A DNA stretch of 64,000 nucleotides from Chitinophagales bacterium (lineage in GTDB: Bacteria; Bacteroidota; Bacteroidia; Chitinophagales; JADIYW01): assembly GCA_023957235.1 (NCBI GenBank), contig JAMLHI010000001.1:62001-126000 (forward strand), given 5' to 3'. A model generated the notes under the pieces. That model had not been told where the DNA came from, ran no database searches, and saw only the letters and a list, made by a program, of their open reading frames with translations. This document shows positions 31,027-41,099 of this stretch, one piece after another (position 1 is the first letter of the stretch; each line of letters opens with the position of its first letter). The translations under genes were made by a program, and so were the position numbers.

Positions 31027-33132
31027 TTATTCTGCTTTTACTTTAGATTTTGCTTTTGCTATTACTTCTTCAGTGATGTTGTTTGGAGCTTGTGCATAAT
31101 GAGAGAACTCCATAATAGATGTTGCTCTACCTGAGGTTATTGTTCTCAAATCAGTTACATAACCAAACATTTCAGACAAAGGAACTTTTGCTTTAATAAC
31201 ATTCGCATTATTTTTCATTTCCATTCCTTCCATCATACCACGACGACGGTTTAAGTCTCCTACTACATCTCCTGTATTTTCTTCTGGAGTGATGACCTCA
31301 ACTTTCATGATAGGTTCCATCAACATAGGACCTGCTTTTTTACATGCTTCTCTGAATGCAAACTTTGCAGCTTGCTCAAAAGAGAATGTATCTGAGTCCA
31401 CAGCGTGGAATGAACCATCATAAAGTCTAACTTTTAAATTTGGCAATTCATATCCAGCAAGAATACCTGTCTTCATAGCTTCTTTAAAGCCTTTTTCAAC
31501 AGCAGGAATAAATTCTTTAGGAACAGCACCTCCAAAAATATCATTAACAAAAGTCAAACCTTCTTTGTCTTCATCACCAGGGCCTACTTCAACAGCGATG
31601 TCTGCAAATTTACCGCGACCACCCGACTGTTTTGCATATTTTTCTCTATGTTGAACAGATTTAGAGATAGCCTCTTTATAATTCACTTGAGGAGCACCTT
31701 GATTACACTCTACTTTAAACTCACGCAATAGTCTATCAACGATAATCTCTAGGTGAAGTTCGCCCATTCCAGAAATGACTGTTTGAGCAGTATCCTCATC
31801 ATACTTCACTTTAAAAGTAGGGTCTTCTTCAGCTAATTTAGCTAATGCCATACCTAATTTATCAGCATCTTTCTGAGTCTTAGGTTCAATAGCCAATCCA
31901 ATAACTGGATCAGGAAATTTCATAGATTCTAATACTATTGGTGCATTTTCAGCACAAAGAGTATCTCCAGTTCTAATATCTTTAAATCCAACTACTGCAC
32001 CAATATCACCAGCCAATAGTTTTTCAATTGGATTTTGTTTATTAGCATGCATTTGAAAAATACGAGAGATACGCTCTTTGTTACCACTTCTCGTATTCAA
32101 AACATAAGAACCTGCATCCAAAACACCAGCATAAGCTCTAGTAAAGGCCAATCTACCTACATAAGGGTCAGTAGCAATCTTAAACGCTAATGCGGTAAAA
32201 GGTTCATCTACACTAGGTTTTCTAGAAATAGGCTCATCTGTTTTAGGATTGATACCATTGATGCTATCTTTATCCAATGGACTTGGTAAAATCTCCATAA
32301 CTAAGTCTAGCATTGTTTGAACACCTTTATTTTTAAAAGATGATCCACAGACCATTGGAACGATAGTACCTTCAATAGTAGCTGCACGTAATGCATCAAG
32401 AATTTCTCTTTCAGTGATAGAAGAAGGATCGTCAAAATACTTTTCCATCAATCTATCGTCGAACTCAGAAACAGCTTCTAAAAGTTTTTCTCTATATTCT
32501 GTTGCTTCATCCAACATATCAGCTGGAATATCAACAATTTCATAAGTCATACCATGGTCATGAGCATTCCATACCATACCACGGAAGTTAATCAAGTCAA
32601 CAACTCCTTTGAAAGTATCTTCTGCACCAATAGGAAGTTGAAGAGGGACAGCGTTACTACCCAACATTTTCTTTACCTGTCCAACTACGTTAAGAAAGTC
32701 AGCACCTTGACGGTCCATCTTATTGACAAATCCTAAACGTGGAACATTGTAATTATTAGCTAAGCGCCAGTTAGTTTCAGATTGAGGCTCAACACCGTCA
32801 ACTGCTGAAAATAAAAACACTAAACCATCCAACACTCTTAATGAACGATTCACCTCAACAGTAAAGTCAACGTGACCTGGAGTGTCAATGATATTGACAT
32901 GATATTTATTATTGCGATAGTTCCAATCGATGGTCACAGCAGCAGAAGTAATTGTAATACCTCTTTCTTGCTCTTGAGCCATCCAGTCAGTAGTAGCAGA
33001 CCCCTCGTGAGTTTCACCTAATTTATGGTTGACACCAGAATAAAATAGGATACGCTCAGTAGTAGTAGTCTTTCCCGCATCAATATGCGCTGCTATACCA
33101 ATATTTCTTGTATATTTTAAATCACGAGCCAT
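31027..33132 (-). CDS. fusA: Elongation factor G
   Basis: This translocation GTPase has five domains over 701 aa. G1 [12 protein letters not shown], the switch region [17 protein letters not shown] and NKMDRQGAD are all present, followed by the EF-G domains II-V and the C-terminal [12 protein letters not shown]. It lies between rpsG and rpsJ. Confidence 0.98.
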   Translation of the reverse strand: MARDLKYTRNIGIAAHIDAGKTTTTERILFYSGVNHKLGETHEGSATTDWMAQEQERGITITSAAVTIDWNYRNNKYHVNIIDTPGHVDFTVEVNRSLRVLDGLVFLFSAVDGVEPQSETNWRLANNYNVPRLGFVNKMDRQGADFLNVVGQVKKMLGSNAVPLQLPIGAEDTFKGVVDLINFRGMVWNAHDHGMTYEIVDIPADMLDEATEYREKLLEAVSEFDDRLMEKYFDDPSSITEREILDALRAATIEGTIVPMVCGSSFKNKGVQTMLDLVMEILPSPLDKDSINGINPKTDEPISRKPSVDEPFTALAFKIATDPYVGRLAFTRAYAGVLDAGSYVLNTRSGNKERISRIFQMHANKQNPIEKLLAGDIGAVVGFKDIRTGDTLCAENAPIVLESMKFPDPVIGLAIEPKTQKDADKLGMALAKLAEEDPTFKVKYDEDTAQTVISGMGELHLEIIVDRLLREFKVECNQGAPQVNYKEAISKSVQHREKYAKQSGGRGKFADIAVEVGPGDEDKEGLTFVNDIFGGAVPKEFIPAVEKGFKEAMKTGILAGYELPNLKVRLYDGSFHAVDSDTFSFEQAAKFAFREACKKAGPMLMEPIMKVEVITPEENTGDVVGDLNRRRGMMEGMEMKNNANVIKAKVPLSEMFGYVTDLRTITSGRATSIMEFSHYAQAPNNITEEVIAKAKSKVKAE

Positions 33133-33145
33133 AACTTTCTCTTAA

Positions 33146-33613
33146 TTAAACTTTAAAGTGTGAGAAAGCTTTGTTTGCTTCTGCCATTTTGTGAGTGTCT
33201 TCTTTCTTTTTTACAGAAGCACCTTCACCTTTAGACGCAGCAACAAGTTCAGCCGCTAATTTTTCTCCCATTGATTTTCCATTACGTTTACGAGCAAACA
33301 TAATGATCCATTTCATGGTTAAATATTGTTTTCTTTCCTCTCTGATAGGAGTAGGAATTTGGAATGTTGCACCACCGATTCTTCTTGAGCGAACTTCAAC
33401 ACCTGGTTGAACATTTTGCATAGCAGATTTCCAAATCTCATGACCATTTTCACCAGTAGATTTTTCAATTCTATCCATAGCCTCATAGAATACAGTAAAG
33501 GCAGTACTTTTTTTCCCGTCATACATCAAACTGTTGATGAATCTAGTCACAATAGGATCTCCATATCGTGGATCCGGTGCGAGGGGACGTTTCTTTGCTT
33601 TCGTTTTTCTCAT
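33146..33613 (-). CDS. rpsG: 30S ribosomal protein S7
   Basis: This 155-aa head-assembly initiator is, in E. coli, the str-operon repressor. It begins MRKTKAKKRPLAPDPRYGDP, has VTRFINSLMYDGKKSTA and VEVRSRRIGGATFQIP, and ends AFSHFKV. Confidence 0.97.
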   Translation of the reverse strand: MRKTKAKKRPLAPDPRYGDPIVTRFINSLMYDGKKSTAFTVFYEAMDRIEKSTGENGHEIWKSAMQNVQPGVEVRSRRIGGATFQIPTPIREERKQYLTMKWIIMFARKRNGKSMGEKLAAELVAASKGEGASVKKKEDTHKMAEANKAFSHFKV

Positions 33614-33640
33614 CTCTTTACGAAGACTATATTGTCAATA

Positions 33641-34009
33641 TTATTTATTTTTTGTACCGTATTTAGACCTACTTTTCTTGCGATTTTTCACACCTGCAGT
33701 ATCTAACGCTCCTCTGACAATATGATAACGTACGCCTGGAAGGTCCTTTACTCTACCTCCACGGAGAAGAACAATTGAGTGTTCTTGAAGGTTGTGACCT
33801 TCTCCTGGAATGTAGGCAATTACTTCATAACCATTGGTCAAACGCACCTTAGCCACTTTGCGGAGAGCAGAGTTAGGTTTTTTAGGTGTTGTGGTGTAAA
33901 CACGAGTACATACGCCTCTTCTTTGAGGACATGCATCTAGTGCTCTTGACTTGGAAGGAGTCTCTAAAATCTCCCTGCCTTTCCTTACGAGTTGTTGTAT
34001 AGTTGGCAT
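33641..34009 (-). CDS. rpsL: 30S ribosomal protein S12
   Basis: This decoding-centre protein is 122 aa. [13 protein letters not shown], the [18 protein letters not shown] loop and [17 protein letters not shown] are canonical. Both lysines where streptomycin-resistance substitutions usually fall are the wild-type residue. It is the first gene of the supercluster, preceded by two promoter-like sites. Confidence 0.98.
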   Translation of the reverse strand: MPTIQQLVRKGREILETPSKSRALDACPQRRGVCTRVYTTTPKKPNSALRKVAKVRLTNGYEVIAYIPGEGHNLQEHSIVLLRGGRVKDLPGVRYHIVRGALDTAGVKNRKKSRSKYGTKNK

Positions 34010-34035
34010 TTTACCTAATTACATTTTTGGGACTG

Positions 34036-34067
34036 CAAAGGTATAAAAAAAAGACTTTGAAAACAAA
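34036..34067 (-). promoter_or_regulatory. Proximal promoter of the ribosomal supercluster
   Basis: Minus strand: TTTG (34067-34064), 20-nt spacer, TACCTTTG (34043-34036). Both boxes match the Bacteroidota consensus and the spacing is ideal. Transcription would start near 34029-34031, leaving a leader of about 20 nt to the rpsL ATG. Confidence 0.8.
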
Positions 34068-34106
34068 AAGAAAAAGGAAATTTTTCTATATTTCTTTTTT
34101 AGCCTT

Positions 34107-34158
34107 ACTCTCACACCGAAAGCAGTTGCTAAAGAGTACATCGAATTGTACGATATGC
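34107..34158 (-). other. Predicted structured 5' leader upstream of rpsL
   Basis: RNA from the distal promoter would contain two adjacent hairpins. The first pairs 34151-34156 with 34138-34143 (AUAUCG with CGAUGU) around a 7-nt loop. The second has a 5-bp base (34133-34137 with 34107-34111, ACUCU/AGAGU) and an inner helix CAACUG/CGGUGUG with one bulge around a CUUU loop. No known leader family is recognised. Folding was done by eye, so this is tentative. Confidence 0.4.
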
Positions 34159-34171
34159 GCCTTAAGCGGGG

Positions 34172-34202
34172 CAAAGATATTCAAAATAATTTATTAAGCA
34201 AA
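34172..34202 (-). promoter_or_regulatory. Distal promoter of the ribosomal supercluster
   Basis: Minus strand: TTTG (34202-34199), 19-nt spacer, TATCTTTG (34179-34172). It matches the same consensus and is about 136 nt upstream of the proximal promoter boxes. Transcription from here would run through the two-hairpin leader before rpsL. The remaining 34203-34457 is AT-rich, with no gene or repeat that I can see. Confidence 0.72.
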
Positions 34203-34457
34203 ATTTATTTCAAGTTAAAAAATCATTATTGAATAAAACTCAAGAATGTCTATAATTTCATTATCTCTTTTTTACACAAAGCATCATTTTTAAATTCTAC
34301 ACAAATAATGAATTTTACTGTAAAAATTTGAATCATCTAGTTATTCATCATCTTGTAGAAACAGATGTGATTGATATTATTATTTTTTTTGTAAATTATT
34401 CATTCATTATCTGAATATTGATTCATTTATATCTACAAAATATCTACTTTTAAATAT

Positions 34458-35237
34458 ATGTCATCGTTAATTACTACTAAAGCAGAAGCCATTTTTTATT
34501 CTATAAGTCACATAGATGACTATGAGCAACTAGATGAAGAAAGTAAAAAACAATATTTTTCTTTTTTAAATGAATATGCTAATAGTCAAAATTCTGTATT
34601 AATGATTTTAAAAAAAGTTAGTCTTGATTACGAATTTATCACTAGCAACTTCTATCACTTTTGGGGTTTAAATCCTTCTGAGTCAATCAATTCTTTTAAA
34701 TCCTTCTTTCCATTAATCATGGAGAATGTTCAATCTTTGGCAGAGTGTATCAAAGTGCATGAAGAGCTTTTTAACAATGCGACAGAAGATGAAAAATCGT
34801 ATTTTAGCAGTACATTTTTTGGTGCTAGAGTCAACACTTTGAATGGCACTCCTGCCAGATTAGTATGGCATGTCGTCCCAATGATACTCAATGGACATCG
34901 TCAATCTAAAATACTTTTATCCTATCAAAAAGAAATCACACATTTAGTAGAAGGAGACATATATTGGTTTAGAATTGATACTGGTAAAAGAATATTTACT
35001 TGGTATTCTAATCAAAAAATCGTCAAGGAAAAGGAGATTATTTCAAGAGCGGAATTATCTTGCATACGATATTGGACTGCAGGTTTATCTTCAAGCGAAA
35101 TTGCTAAAACATTATTCATTAGCGTTAATACTGTAAATAATCATTTCAAAGCTGTCAGAAATAGACTTGGACTACGCAATAATACTGCAATTGTAGAAAT
35201 ATGTCATTTATTAAACATCTCCACAAGCAACATCTAA
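34458..35237 (+). CDS. LuxR-type regulator with PAS-like sensor
   Basis: At 259 aa, the N-terminal two thirds look like a divergent PAS-like sensory domain (about residues 45-170). The C-terminal LuxR/GerE helix-turn-helix (about 192-252) includes AGLSSSEIAKTLFISVNTVNNHFKAVRNRLG (helices II-IV). There is no receiver domain and no autoinducer-binding domain. It probably senses a small ligand or partner directly. It may control the secreted FISUMP protein that follows, but the hairpin between them argues for separate transcripts. Confidence 0.8.
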   Translation: MSSLITTKAEAIFYSISHIDDYEQLDEESKKQYFSFLNEYANSQNSVLMILKKVSLDYEFITSNFYHFWGLNPSESINSFKSFFPLIMENVQSLAECIKVHEELFNNATEDEKSYFSSTFFGARVNTLNGTPARLVWHVVPMILNGHRQSKILLSYQKEITHLVEGDIYWFRIDTGKRIFTWYSNQKIVKEKEIISRAELSCIRYWTAGLSSSEIAKTLFISVNTVNNHFKAVRNRLGLRNNTAIVEICHLLNISTSNI

Positions 35238-35256
35238 AATAGCCAAATTGGCTATT
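35238..35256 (+). terminator. Hairpin after the LuxR-type gene
   Basis: The 7-bp perfect stem AATAGCC/GGCTATT has a 5-nt loop and begins one base after the stop codon. The T-run after it is weak, so its efficiency as a terminator is uncertain. Confidence 0.5.
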
Positions 35257-35277
35257 CTATTAATCTATTAGATATTT

Positions 35278-35285
35278 TAATTTTG
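35278..35285 (+). promoter_or_regulatory. -7 box TAATTTTG upstream of the FISUMP gene
   Basis: TAATTTTG is an exact TAnnTTTG match giving a leader of about 70 nt before the ATG at 35365. No TTTG is seen at the right distance upstream, so this is tentative. Confidence 0.35.
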
Positions 35286-35364
35286 ACTATTCATTCTATT
35301 TCTAATCCCCCCTCAGGAGCATTAAAAAGAAGTGGTTTGACAAATGAGGCTTAAAATTAAAACT

Positions 35365-38300
35365 ATGAAAAAGCTAATATCTATTGCATGCTTTTTGAAT
35401 GCACTTCTAAATATTTTCTATATAAATTCAGCAAAAGGTGCTTGTGCGAATCCAGAGAGTCCCCACGTATCAATAGTGAATAATGAAGTTATATTTTCTT
35501 GGAGTGGGACACCCGATGCTGATATCCATGCAATCTTATTATGGGATAAAAACAAACAACAATACTCAAAGGCTTTTACAACTATATCACCTACCTTTTC
35601 TACCCAAACTATACCCAATGGTAGCTATAGATGGAAAGTCATCGCTCTTTGCAACACTTCTTCTTCTCAAGCAAATCTATCAGAATGGATATGGGGAGAC
35701 GATTTTGATTTTTCTGGAGGGTGTACTATACCTTCAACAGCTAAAGCAGGGCAAGATCAAAATAATATTTCAGGAACTAGTGCACAACTATCCGCAATTG
35801 CTCCAGCAGTAGGGACTGGAGAGTGGTCTATTATAAGTGGAGTGGGCGGTAGTTTTAGTAATTCAAATAGCCCTACTAGTATTTTTACAGGTATTGAGGG
35901 CGTGTCGTATATCCTCAGATGGACAGTCAGCAATACTTGTGGTAGTAGCTATGATGACGTAAATATCAGCTTAATCGAAGCATGTCCTACCGTACCTCCT
36001 ATCAGTCTAGGAACCGACATATATACTAGAGCCGAAAGCGTCAGCATCTCTGCTCCAATCGACCCTAACTGGAATTATACAACAACAACGACATGGGAAA
36101 TATACCGTAATGGGATGTTTTACCAACATCAAGGAGGCTCATCAGTGACGATTAATCGCACAAACGAAGATATTTATTCGATAGTCTGTAAAATATCCAA
36201 TGGATGCTCTACTTCTTCTTCTAATGAAATTCAGATAATTTTTTGCCCTCCACCTACCAATGCTGGTACTGATCAAATTGTTGAAGGAACTAGTACTACC
36301 CTCAACGCACTTGGCACTGGGGCTTGGACAATCTTAACTGGAGAAGGAGGAAGTATTAGCGAACCAAACAACCCAACAAGCTCATTTTCGGGTGTACTAG
36401 GGACAACTTATTTATTACAGTGGAATCAAAACGACAATTGTGGCAACAACTACGATACTGTATCCATATTCTTCTGTAGTGTACCAACTATTCCAGTAGT
36501 AAACGGATTAGGTTGTATTCCAACTGGAGAATTCATGCTTAACGGAAAATTAAATCCAGGTGAAATTGGCACATGGTCGGTAACACAAGGAGATGGAGGC
36601 GTTTTTTCTAACATTCATGATCCAGAAAGTGCATTTTTAGCCCAGCCCAATCAAACTTATATTATAAGATGGACGGTCAGCAATGCCTGTGGATCTGCTT
36701 ATAATGAAAACCTGATAAATGTAAGAACGAAGAAGTACAACAACCCTTATCTCAATCCCAATCTAGAATATGGAACAGTTACAGATATCGACTGTAATCA
36801 ATATCCAACGATACAGATTGGCAATCAAACTTGGATGGCTGAAAACCTAAGGACAGCAAGACTTAATGACGGGGCTTCCATTCCGTACAGTGCATATCAA
36901 GAAACTAACTCACAAAGTAATAATATTCCATGGCTTGCATATTATGGTCCAAATATACTTAATGTCATGTCAGATACCTCTTACGGAGCATTATATAGCT
37001 GGGGAGCTGCAAGAAATCCAAAACTTTGCCCTAAAGGCTGGATGGTACCTTCAGATGGAGACTTCTTATTTCTAAAAAACCTAGGTTCAGCTCTAATATC
37101 TGAATCTGGATGGGACCCTCAAGCTCATAATGAATCAGGATTTTCTGGAATACCTTCTGGACGAAGAAATTCTGGTCTCAGCAATTTTAACAGTGGAGGC
37201 TTTGCTGCATATTATTGGACAAACTTTATACTCCCTACAGGTTATAATCAATATGCTGCTTTGGGCTACTTTCTTACCCCTAGTAATTTTAGTGGAATAC
37301 CCACAGATTTTAACTTTCTATTAGCTTGCCGTTGTATCAAAGACGATTGTACGAAAGTTCCGACAGCCAATGCAGGTGCAGATAACTTGAACAATAAAAG
37401 TTTATCTGTCAATTTAGCAGCAGAAAACCCTTCTTATGGTACTGGACAATGGTCAATCATCAGTGGAGAAGGAGGAGTTATGGAGCTATCAACCCCTCTC
37501 GGGAACCAGTTGCAATTTACCGGAAAAGCAGGAGAAACCTATCTATTACAATGGACTGTAAGTGGAGCTTGTACAAGTGCTTCTGACACAGTGACAGTGA
37601 GCTTCTGCCCTTCTATTTCAACTGCTGATGCAGGAATAGACCAATTAAATATTATTGGCACAAGTACTATTCTAGCTGCTAGTAATGTAGAATACGGATC
37701 AGGTTCATGGCGTATCATAAGCGGTTCTGGAGGGAGTATAAGTACAGCGAATAATCCACAGAGTTCATTTTATGGGTTAGCGGGGAACTCATATGTCTTA
37801 CGTTGGACAATAAGCACAGCTTGTGATAGCAACTATGATGAAGTAACAATCAGCTTTGAAAGATTTCTGAATCCAGACCTCAGTTATGGCACAGTTACGG
37901 ATATTGACAACAATACATATTCAACTATCCAAATTGGCAACCAAACTTGGATGGCTGAAAATCTAAAAACTACAAAATATAACGATGGAGTTGAAATTCC
38001 TAATATTACTCTTAGTTCTGAATGGACGACTCTTACTAATGGAGCATGGTGTTATTATAATAATGATTCTACAAAAAACAACCCCTACGGAAAAATGTAC
38101 AATTGGCATTCAGTAGCAACAGGCAAATTGTGCCCTCAAGGGTGGCGAATTCCTTCCCAAAGTGATTTTAATCAACTAGCATCTTATTTAGGATCAGCGG
38201 TTGGCGGTCAATTAAAATCTATCAATGGTTGGGCAGCTCCTAATACTGGTGCTAATAACAGTTCAGGCTTCTCTGGCTTACCGGGAGGCACTCGTGATGC

Positions 38301-38475
38301 AATCGGTGTATTTAGCGGACTAGGAAATTTGGGATATTGGTGGACTTCTACAGATATGAATGATGGAATAAACTCAGATATGCGTCGATTAAGAAATGAT
38401 AGAGATACCTTCAGCGGTGGTGCAAGTGGTTTTAATCATAAGAGAGGTCTATCATGTAGATGTATTAAAGATTGA
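35365..38475 (+). CDS. Secreted protein with two FISUMP domains and Ig/PKD-like repeats
   Basis: The signal peptide (MKKLISIACFLNALLNIFYINSAKG region) is followed by a short fibronectin-like segment. Repeated ~80-residue beta modules follow, of the form AGxDQ...GTGxWSIISGEGGSxSxxNxPxSxFxGxxGxxYxLRWTVSxxC, seen about five times. Two FISUMP domains (TIGR02145 type) occur at about 470-670 and 840-1036; each begins with DID, TIQIGNQTWMAENL and ends CRCIKD. A surface-exposed role is likely; FISUMP function is unknown. ATG 35365 gives the signal peptide; the in-frame ATG at 35344 adds seven residues and is less likely. Confidence 0.85.
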   Translation: MKKLISIACFLNALLNIFYINSAKGACANPESPHVSIVNNEVIFSWSGTPDADIHAILLWDKNKQQYSKAFTTISPTFSTQTIPNGSYRWKVIALCNTSSSQANLSEWIWGDDFDFSGGCTIPSTAKAGQDQNNISGTSAQLSAIAPAVGTGEWSIISGVGGSFSNSNSPTSIFTGIEGVSYILRWTVSNTCGSSYDDVNISLIEACPTVPPISLGTDIYTRAESVSISAPIDPNWNYTTTTTWEIYRNGMFYQHQGGSSVTINRTNEDIYSIVCKISNGCSTSSSNEIQIIFCPPPTNAGTDQIVEGTSTTLNALGTGAWTILTGEGGSISEPNNPTSSFSGVLGTTYLLQWNQNDNCGNNYDTVSIFFCSVPTIPVVNGLGCIPTGEFMLNGKLNPGEIGTWSVTQGDGGVFSNIHDPESAFLAQPNQTYIIRWTVSNACGSAYNENLINVRTKKYNNPYLNPNLEYGTVTDIDCNQYPTIQIGNQTWMAENLRTARLNDGASIPYSAYQETNSQSNNIPWLAYYGPNILNVMSDTSYGALYSWGAARNPKLCPKGWMVPSDGDFLFLKNLGSALISESGWDPQAHNESGFSGIPSGRRNSGLSNFNSGGFAAYYWTNFILPTGYNQYAALGYFLTPSNFSGIPTDFNFLLACRCIKDDCTKVPTANAGADNLNNKSLSVNLAAENPSYGTGQWSIISGEGGVMELSTPLGNQLQFTGKAGETYLLQWTVSGACTSASDTVTVSFCPSISTADAGIDQLNIIGTSTILAASNVEYGSGSWRIISGSGGSISTANNPQSSFYGLAGNSYVLRWTISTACDSNYDEVTISFERFLNPDLSYGTVTDIDNNTYSTIQIGNQTWMAENLKTTKYNDGVEIPNITLSSEWTTLTNGAWCYYNNDSTKNNPYGKMYNWHSVATGKLCPQGWRIPSQSDFNQLASYLGSAVGGQLKSINGWAAPNTGANNSSGFSGLPGGTRDAIGVFSGLGNLGYWWTSTDMNDGINSDMRRLRNDRDTFSGGASGFNHKRGLSCRCIKD

Positions 38476-38540
38476 TTATCTCTCCAATAAAGAAGAAAAT
38501 CTAGCTGAATGCAATAGTTGTAACATGCTCAACGGCTTAA

Positions 38541-39896
38541 TTATTCATTGTCACTCACTCCTAAATCAATAATATTCAAATTAGACTTCTTCTGACGCAA
38601 AAACTGTAAAAAGAATCTTCGTAGTTCTGAAGTTTCAATTACATCAATTTTAATAGAATAGACTTCCTCAAAATCTACATATTTAGGATCAACAACCAAA
38701 GCATACCCTTTGAGTTCATAATTGTTGATGATATAAATCACTGAAACATCCTGATATGGCTTGGTCTCAATTACCCAACAGTTTTGAAAAGGATAAGAAA
38801 TAGATTGCGCTAATAAAGAAATTTTATGATTATATTTTTCTATACTATGTTGACTTTTGTCCGTTTGCCCTATTCCTACTTTAGTATATAACTGTTGAAT
38901 ATACTTATTGCCTTTTATGACAGAGGTGAATTTAAAAAAGGGAACAGAATCTTCTTTACTTAAATCATCAACAATGATATCACAATATCCTTCCTCATCA
39001 CTTTTAAGATAAGCTCCTGCTTTATTTTTTACTGATTTTATCGTTTTATTGCCAATAGGTTTGTATAAATAAATCTCTCTATTTTCCAACATGACAGCAG
39101 CCATTTCAGAAGGCATCTCTTTAAAGTCAAAATATTTTAGATTCTGAAGCCACTTGCTTGTATTCTGTGAAAAAGGTAGTTTAAAATGTGACAGCACACC
39201 ATTTCTCAAATTTTTGGTTTTTGCCAAATAGAGAATATGGCCATTCGAATCATAAAAACGATATACTCCCACAGTTTCTGGTAAATTGTCTAAATCATCT
39301 ATATTGAATCCTTGAGGAAAAAAAATAGGATTAATCTCATCTGATTGTATCTCCTCCAATACTTTCTTGGGATCTGTTTCACAAATTTTCTTAAATAGTC
39401 TTGCAGTAGCTTCTGTATCTCCAAAAGCTCGATGTCTATTGGATACTTGGATGCCTATAGCCTGACATAATTTGCCTAGGCTATACGAACTTTGATTCAA
39501 AAAAACTTTTCTACTTAACTCGACAGTACAAATATGATTAGAGCGATAAGACAATTGATTGGCCTTAAAAGATGCTTTTAAAAACCCATAATCAAACTTT
39601 ACATTATGAGCAACAAAGACGTGTCCTTTCAGCAAATCAAAAACTTTATGTGCTACTTCTTTAAAAGTAGGCGCATTTCTAACCATAGCATTTGAGATAC
39701 CAGTCAACTTGGAGATAAATGGCTGGATTGGTCTTTCTGGATTAATCAAAGTTTGATATTCAGAAATGACTTGTTCTCCATTATGGATAATGATAGCAAT
39801 TTCAATAATCCTATCATAGTAATAATTGCCTCCTGTAGTTTCTAAATCAACTACAGCAAACGTAAGAGGCTTATTATCATCACTATAAATAGACAG
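38541..39896 (-). CDS. DnaQ-like 3'-5' exonuclease fused to GIY-YIG domain
   Basis: The N-terminal DEDDh exonuclease domain of the Pol III epsilon type has VDLETTG, then AHNVKFDYGFL and HRAFGDTEAT. It is followed by a UvrC-type GIY-YIG domain beginning LPETVGVYRFYDSNGHILYLAKTKNLR, and a C-terminal region of unknown role. Such fusions are known in Bacteroidota and resemble Cho/UvrC-like repair factors. The first canonical in-frame start (TTG 39749) would delete the VDLETTG motif. The frame is open back to a TGA at 39915-39917 without ATG, GTG or TTG. The start given is a CTG (39894-39896); ATT 39900-39902 is another option. It follows dnaN directly. Confidence 0.85.
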   Translation of the reverse strand: MSIYSDDNKPLTFAVVDLETTGGNYYYDRIIEIAIIIHNGEQVISEYQTLINPERPIQPFISKLTGISNAMVRNAPTFKEVAHKVFDLLKGHVFVAHNVKFDYGFLKASFKANQLSYRSNHICTVELSRKVFLNQSSYSLGKLCQAIGIQVSNRHRAFGDTEATARLFKKICETDPKKVLEEIQSDEINPIFFPQGFNIDDLDNLPETVGVYRFYDSNGHILYLAKTKNLRNGVLSHFKLPFSQNTSKWLQNLKYFDFKEMPSEMAAVMLENREIYLYKPIGNKTIKSVKNKAGAYLKSDEEGYCDIIVDDLSKEDSVPFFKFTSVIKGNKYIQQLYTKVGIGQTDKSQHSIEKYNHKISLLAQSISYPFQNCWVIETKPYQDVSVIYIINNYELKGYALVVDPKYVDFEEVYSIKIDVIETSELRRFFLQFLRQKKSNLNIIDLGVSDNE

Positions 39897-39903
39897 GAAA
39901 ATC

Positions 39904-41022
39904 TTATTTATTAATCATTACTGGCATAACGAGCATTAATAAATCCTCATTTTCATCTTGTTCGCTAGGTCTAATGATTCCTGCTCTTGTAGGAGTTGAC
40001 AACTCCACTCTTATTTCTTGACCTGGAAGAGTATTGAGCATTTCTATCAAAAACTTAGAATTAAAACCAATTTCTAGGTCATCTCCTGAATATTCACAAG
40101 AAAGAACCTCGTTGGCTTCATTTGAAAAATCTAAATCTTGAGCAGATACAGATAAAGTATTTCCCACTATTTTCAATACAACCTGACTAGTTGTTTTATT
40201 AGAAAAAATTGTTGTTCTCCTCAGGGTATATAACAAATCTTCTCTACTTATAGTCAATAAATTAGGGTTCTCTTTAGGAATTACTGTGTTATAATCAGGG
40301 AATCTTTGATCTATTAACCTACAAGCCAAATAAATATTTTCAATATTAAAAAACACATTGTCTCTATTATATCTCATAGAAACAACTGAATCATTACTAG
40401 GAACTATAGATTTCAATTGATTCAATGCTTTTTTAGGAATAATAAAACTACCTGAAAGCTCTGAAGAAATATCTTTTCTATTAAACTTCACCAATTTATG
40501 AGCATCTGTTGCAACAAATGTAATACCTGCGTCATTGATTTGAATATATACTCCATTCATTGCAGGTCTCAACTCATCATTACTGACAGCAAAAATGGTC
40601 TTAGAAATCCCAGTAGATAATATATACGCTGGCACTTTTATTTCTTGCACCTCTTCTTCCACAGGAATTTTAGGAAAATCCTGTCCATTCTCACCTGAGA
40701 GTTTGTAATTTCCATTGTCAGAAGTCAGTTCGACAGCAAAGGTACTTTCATCAAAAGAAATAGTGACAGGTTGTTCAGGGAGCTCTTTTAAAATACTCAT
40801 TAAAATTTTTGCTGGGATAGCAATTTTAAAGTCCTCAGTTGCATCTACATCAAAGCTGATGGAAATAGTCGTTTCCAAATCTGTTGCAGATACAGTCAAG
40901 TTACCTTTATTAATATCAAAAAGAAAATCCTCTAAAATAGGAAGAACAGTATTGGAGCTGATAACACCTGATACTTTTTGAATGTTTTTCAAAAGTGTGC
41001 TGGAAGATACAATCAATTTCAT
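39904..41022 (-). CDS. dnaN: DNA polymerase III beta subunit (sliding clamp)
   Basis: This ring-shaped processivity clamp has three similar domains over 372 aa. It begins MKLIVSSSTLLKNIQKVSGVI and has the domain-joint phrases ELRPAMNGVYIQI and ATDAHKLVKF, ending LLMLVMPVMINK, near the binding pocket for clamp-binding motifs. It is not next to dnaA here. The exonuclease/GIY-YIG gene follows with no gap, which suggests co-transcription of replication and repair functions. Confidence 0.97.
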   Translation of the reverse strand: MKLIVSSSTLLKNIQKVSGVISSNTVLPILEDFLFDINKGNLTVSATDLETTISISFDVDATEDFKIAIPAKILMSILKELPEQPVTISFDESTFAVELTSDNGNYKLSGENGQDFPKIPVEEEVQEIKVPAYILSTGISKTIFAVSNDELRPAMNGVYIQINDAGITFVATDAHKLVKFNRKDISSELSGSFIIPKKALNQLKSIVPSNDSVVSMRYNRDNVFFNIENIYLACRLIDQRFPDYNTVIPKENPNLLTISREDLLYTLRRTTIFSNKTTSQVVLKIVGNTLSVSAQDLDFSNEANEVLSCEYSGDDLEIGFNSKFLIEMLNTLPGQEIRVELSTPTRAGIIRPSEQDENEDLLMLVMPVMINK

Positions 41023-41099
41023 TCGGTCAAAATTTGTTGAACAAAAATAAATAATTCTGCAAGTTATAAAATTTGATTATCAAAAAACTAACTTGTAGC

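Noticed and set aside
34081..34180. tRNA-like or small RNA gene
   Set aside because: The stretch resembles a D-arm (AGCAACTG) but no acceptor stem, anticodon arm or T-loop can be paired. A leader with two hairpins fits better.
38476..38540. Terminator between the convergent FISUMP and exonuclease genes
   Set aside because: No stem of more than a few base pairs with a T run could be found by eye.
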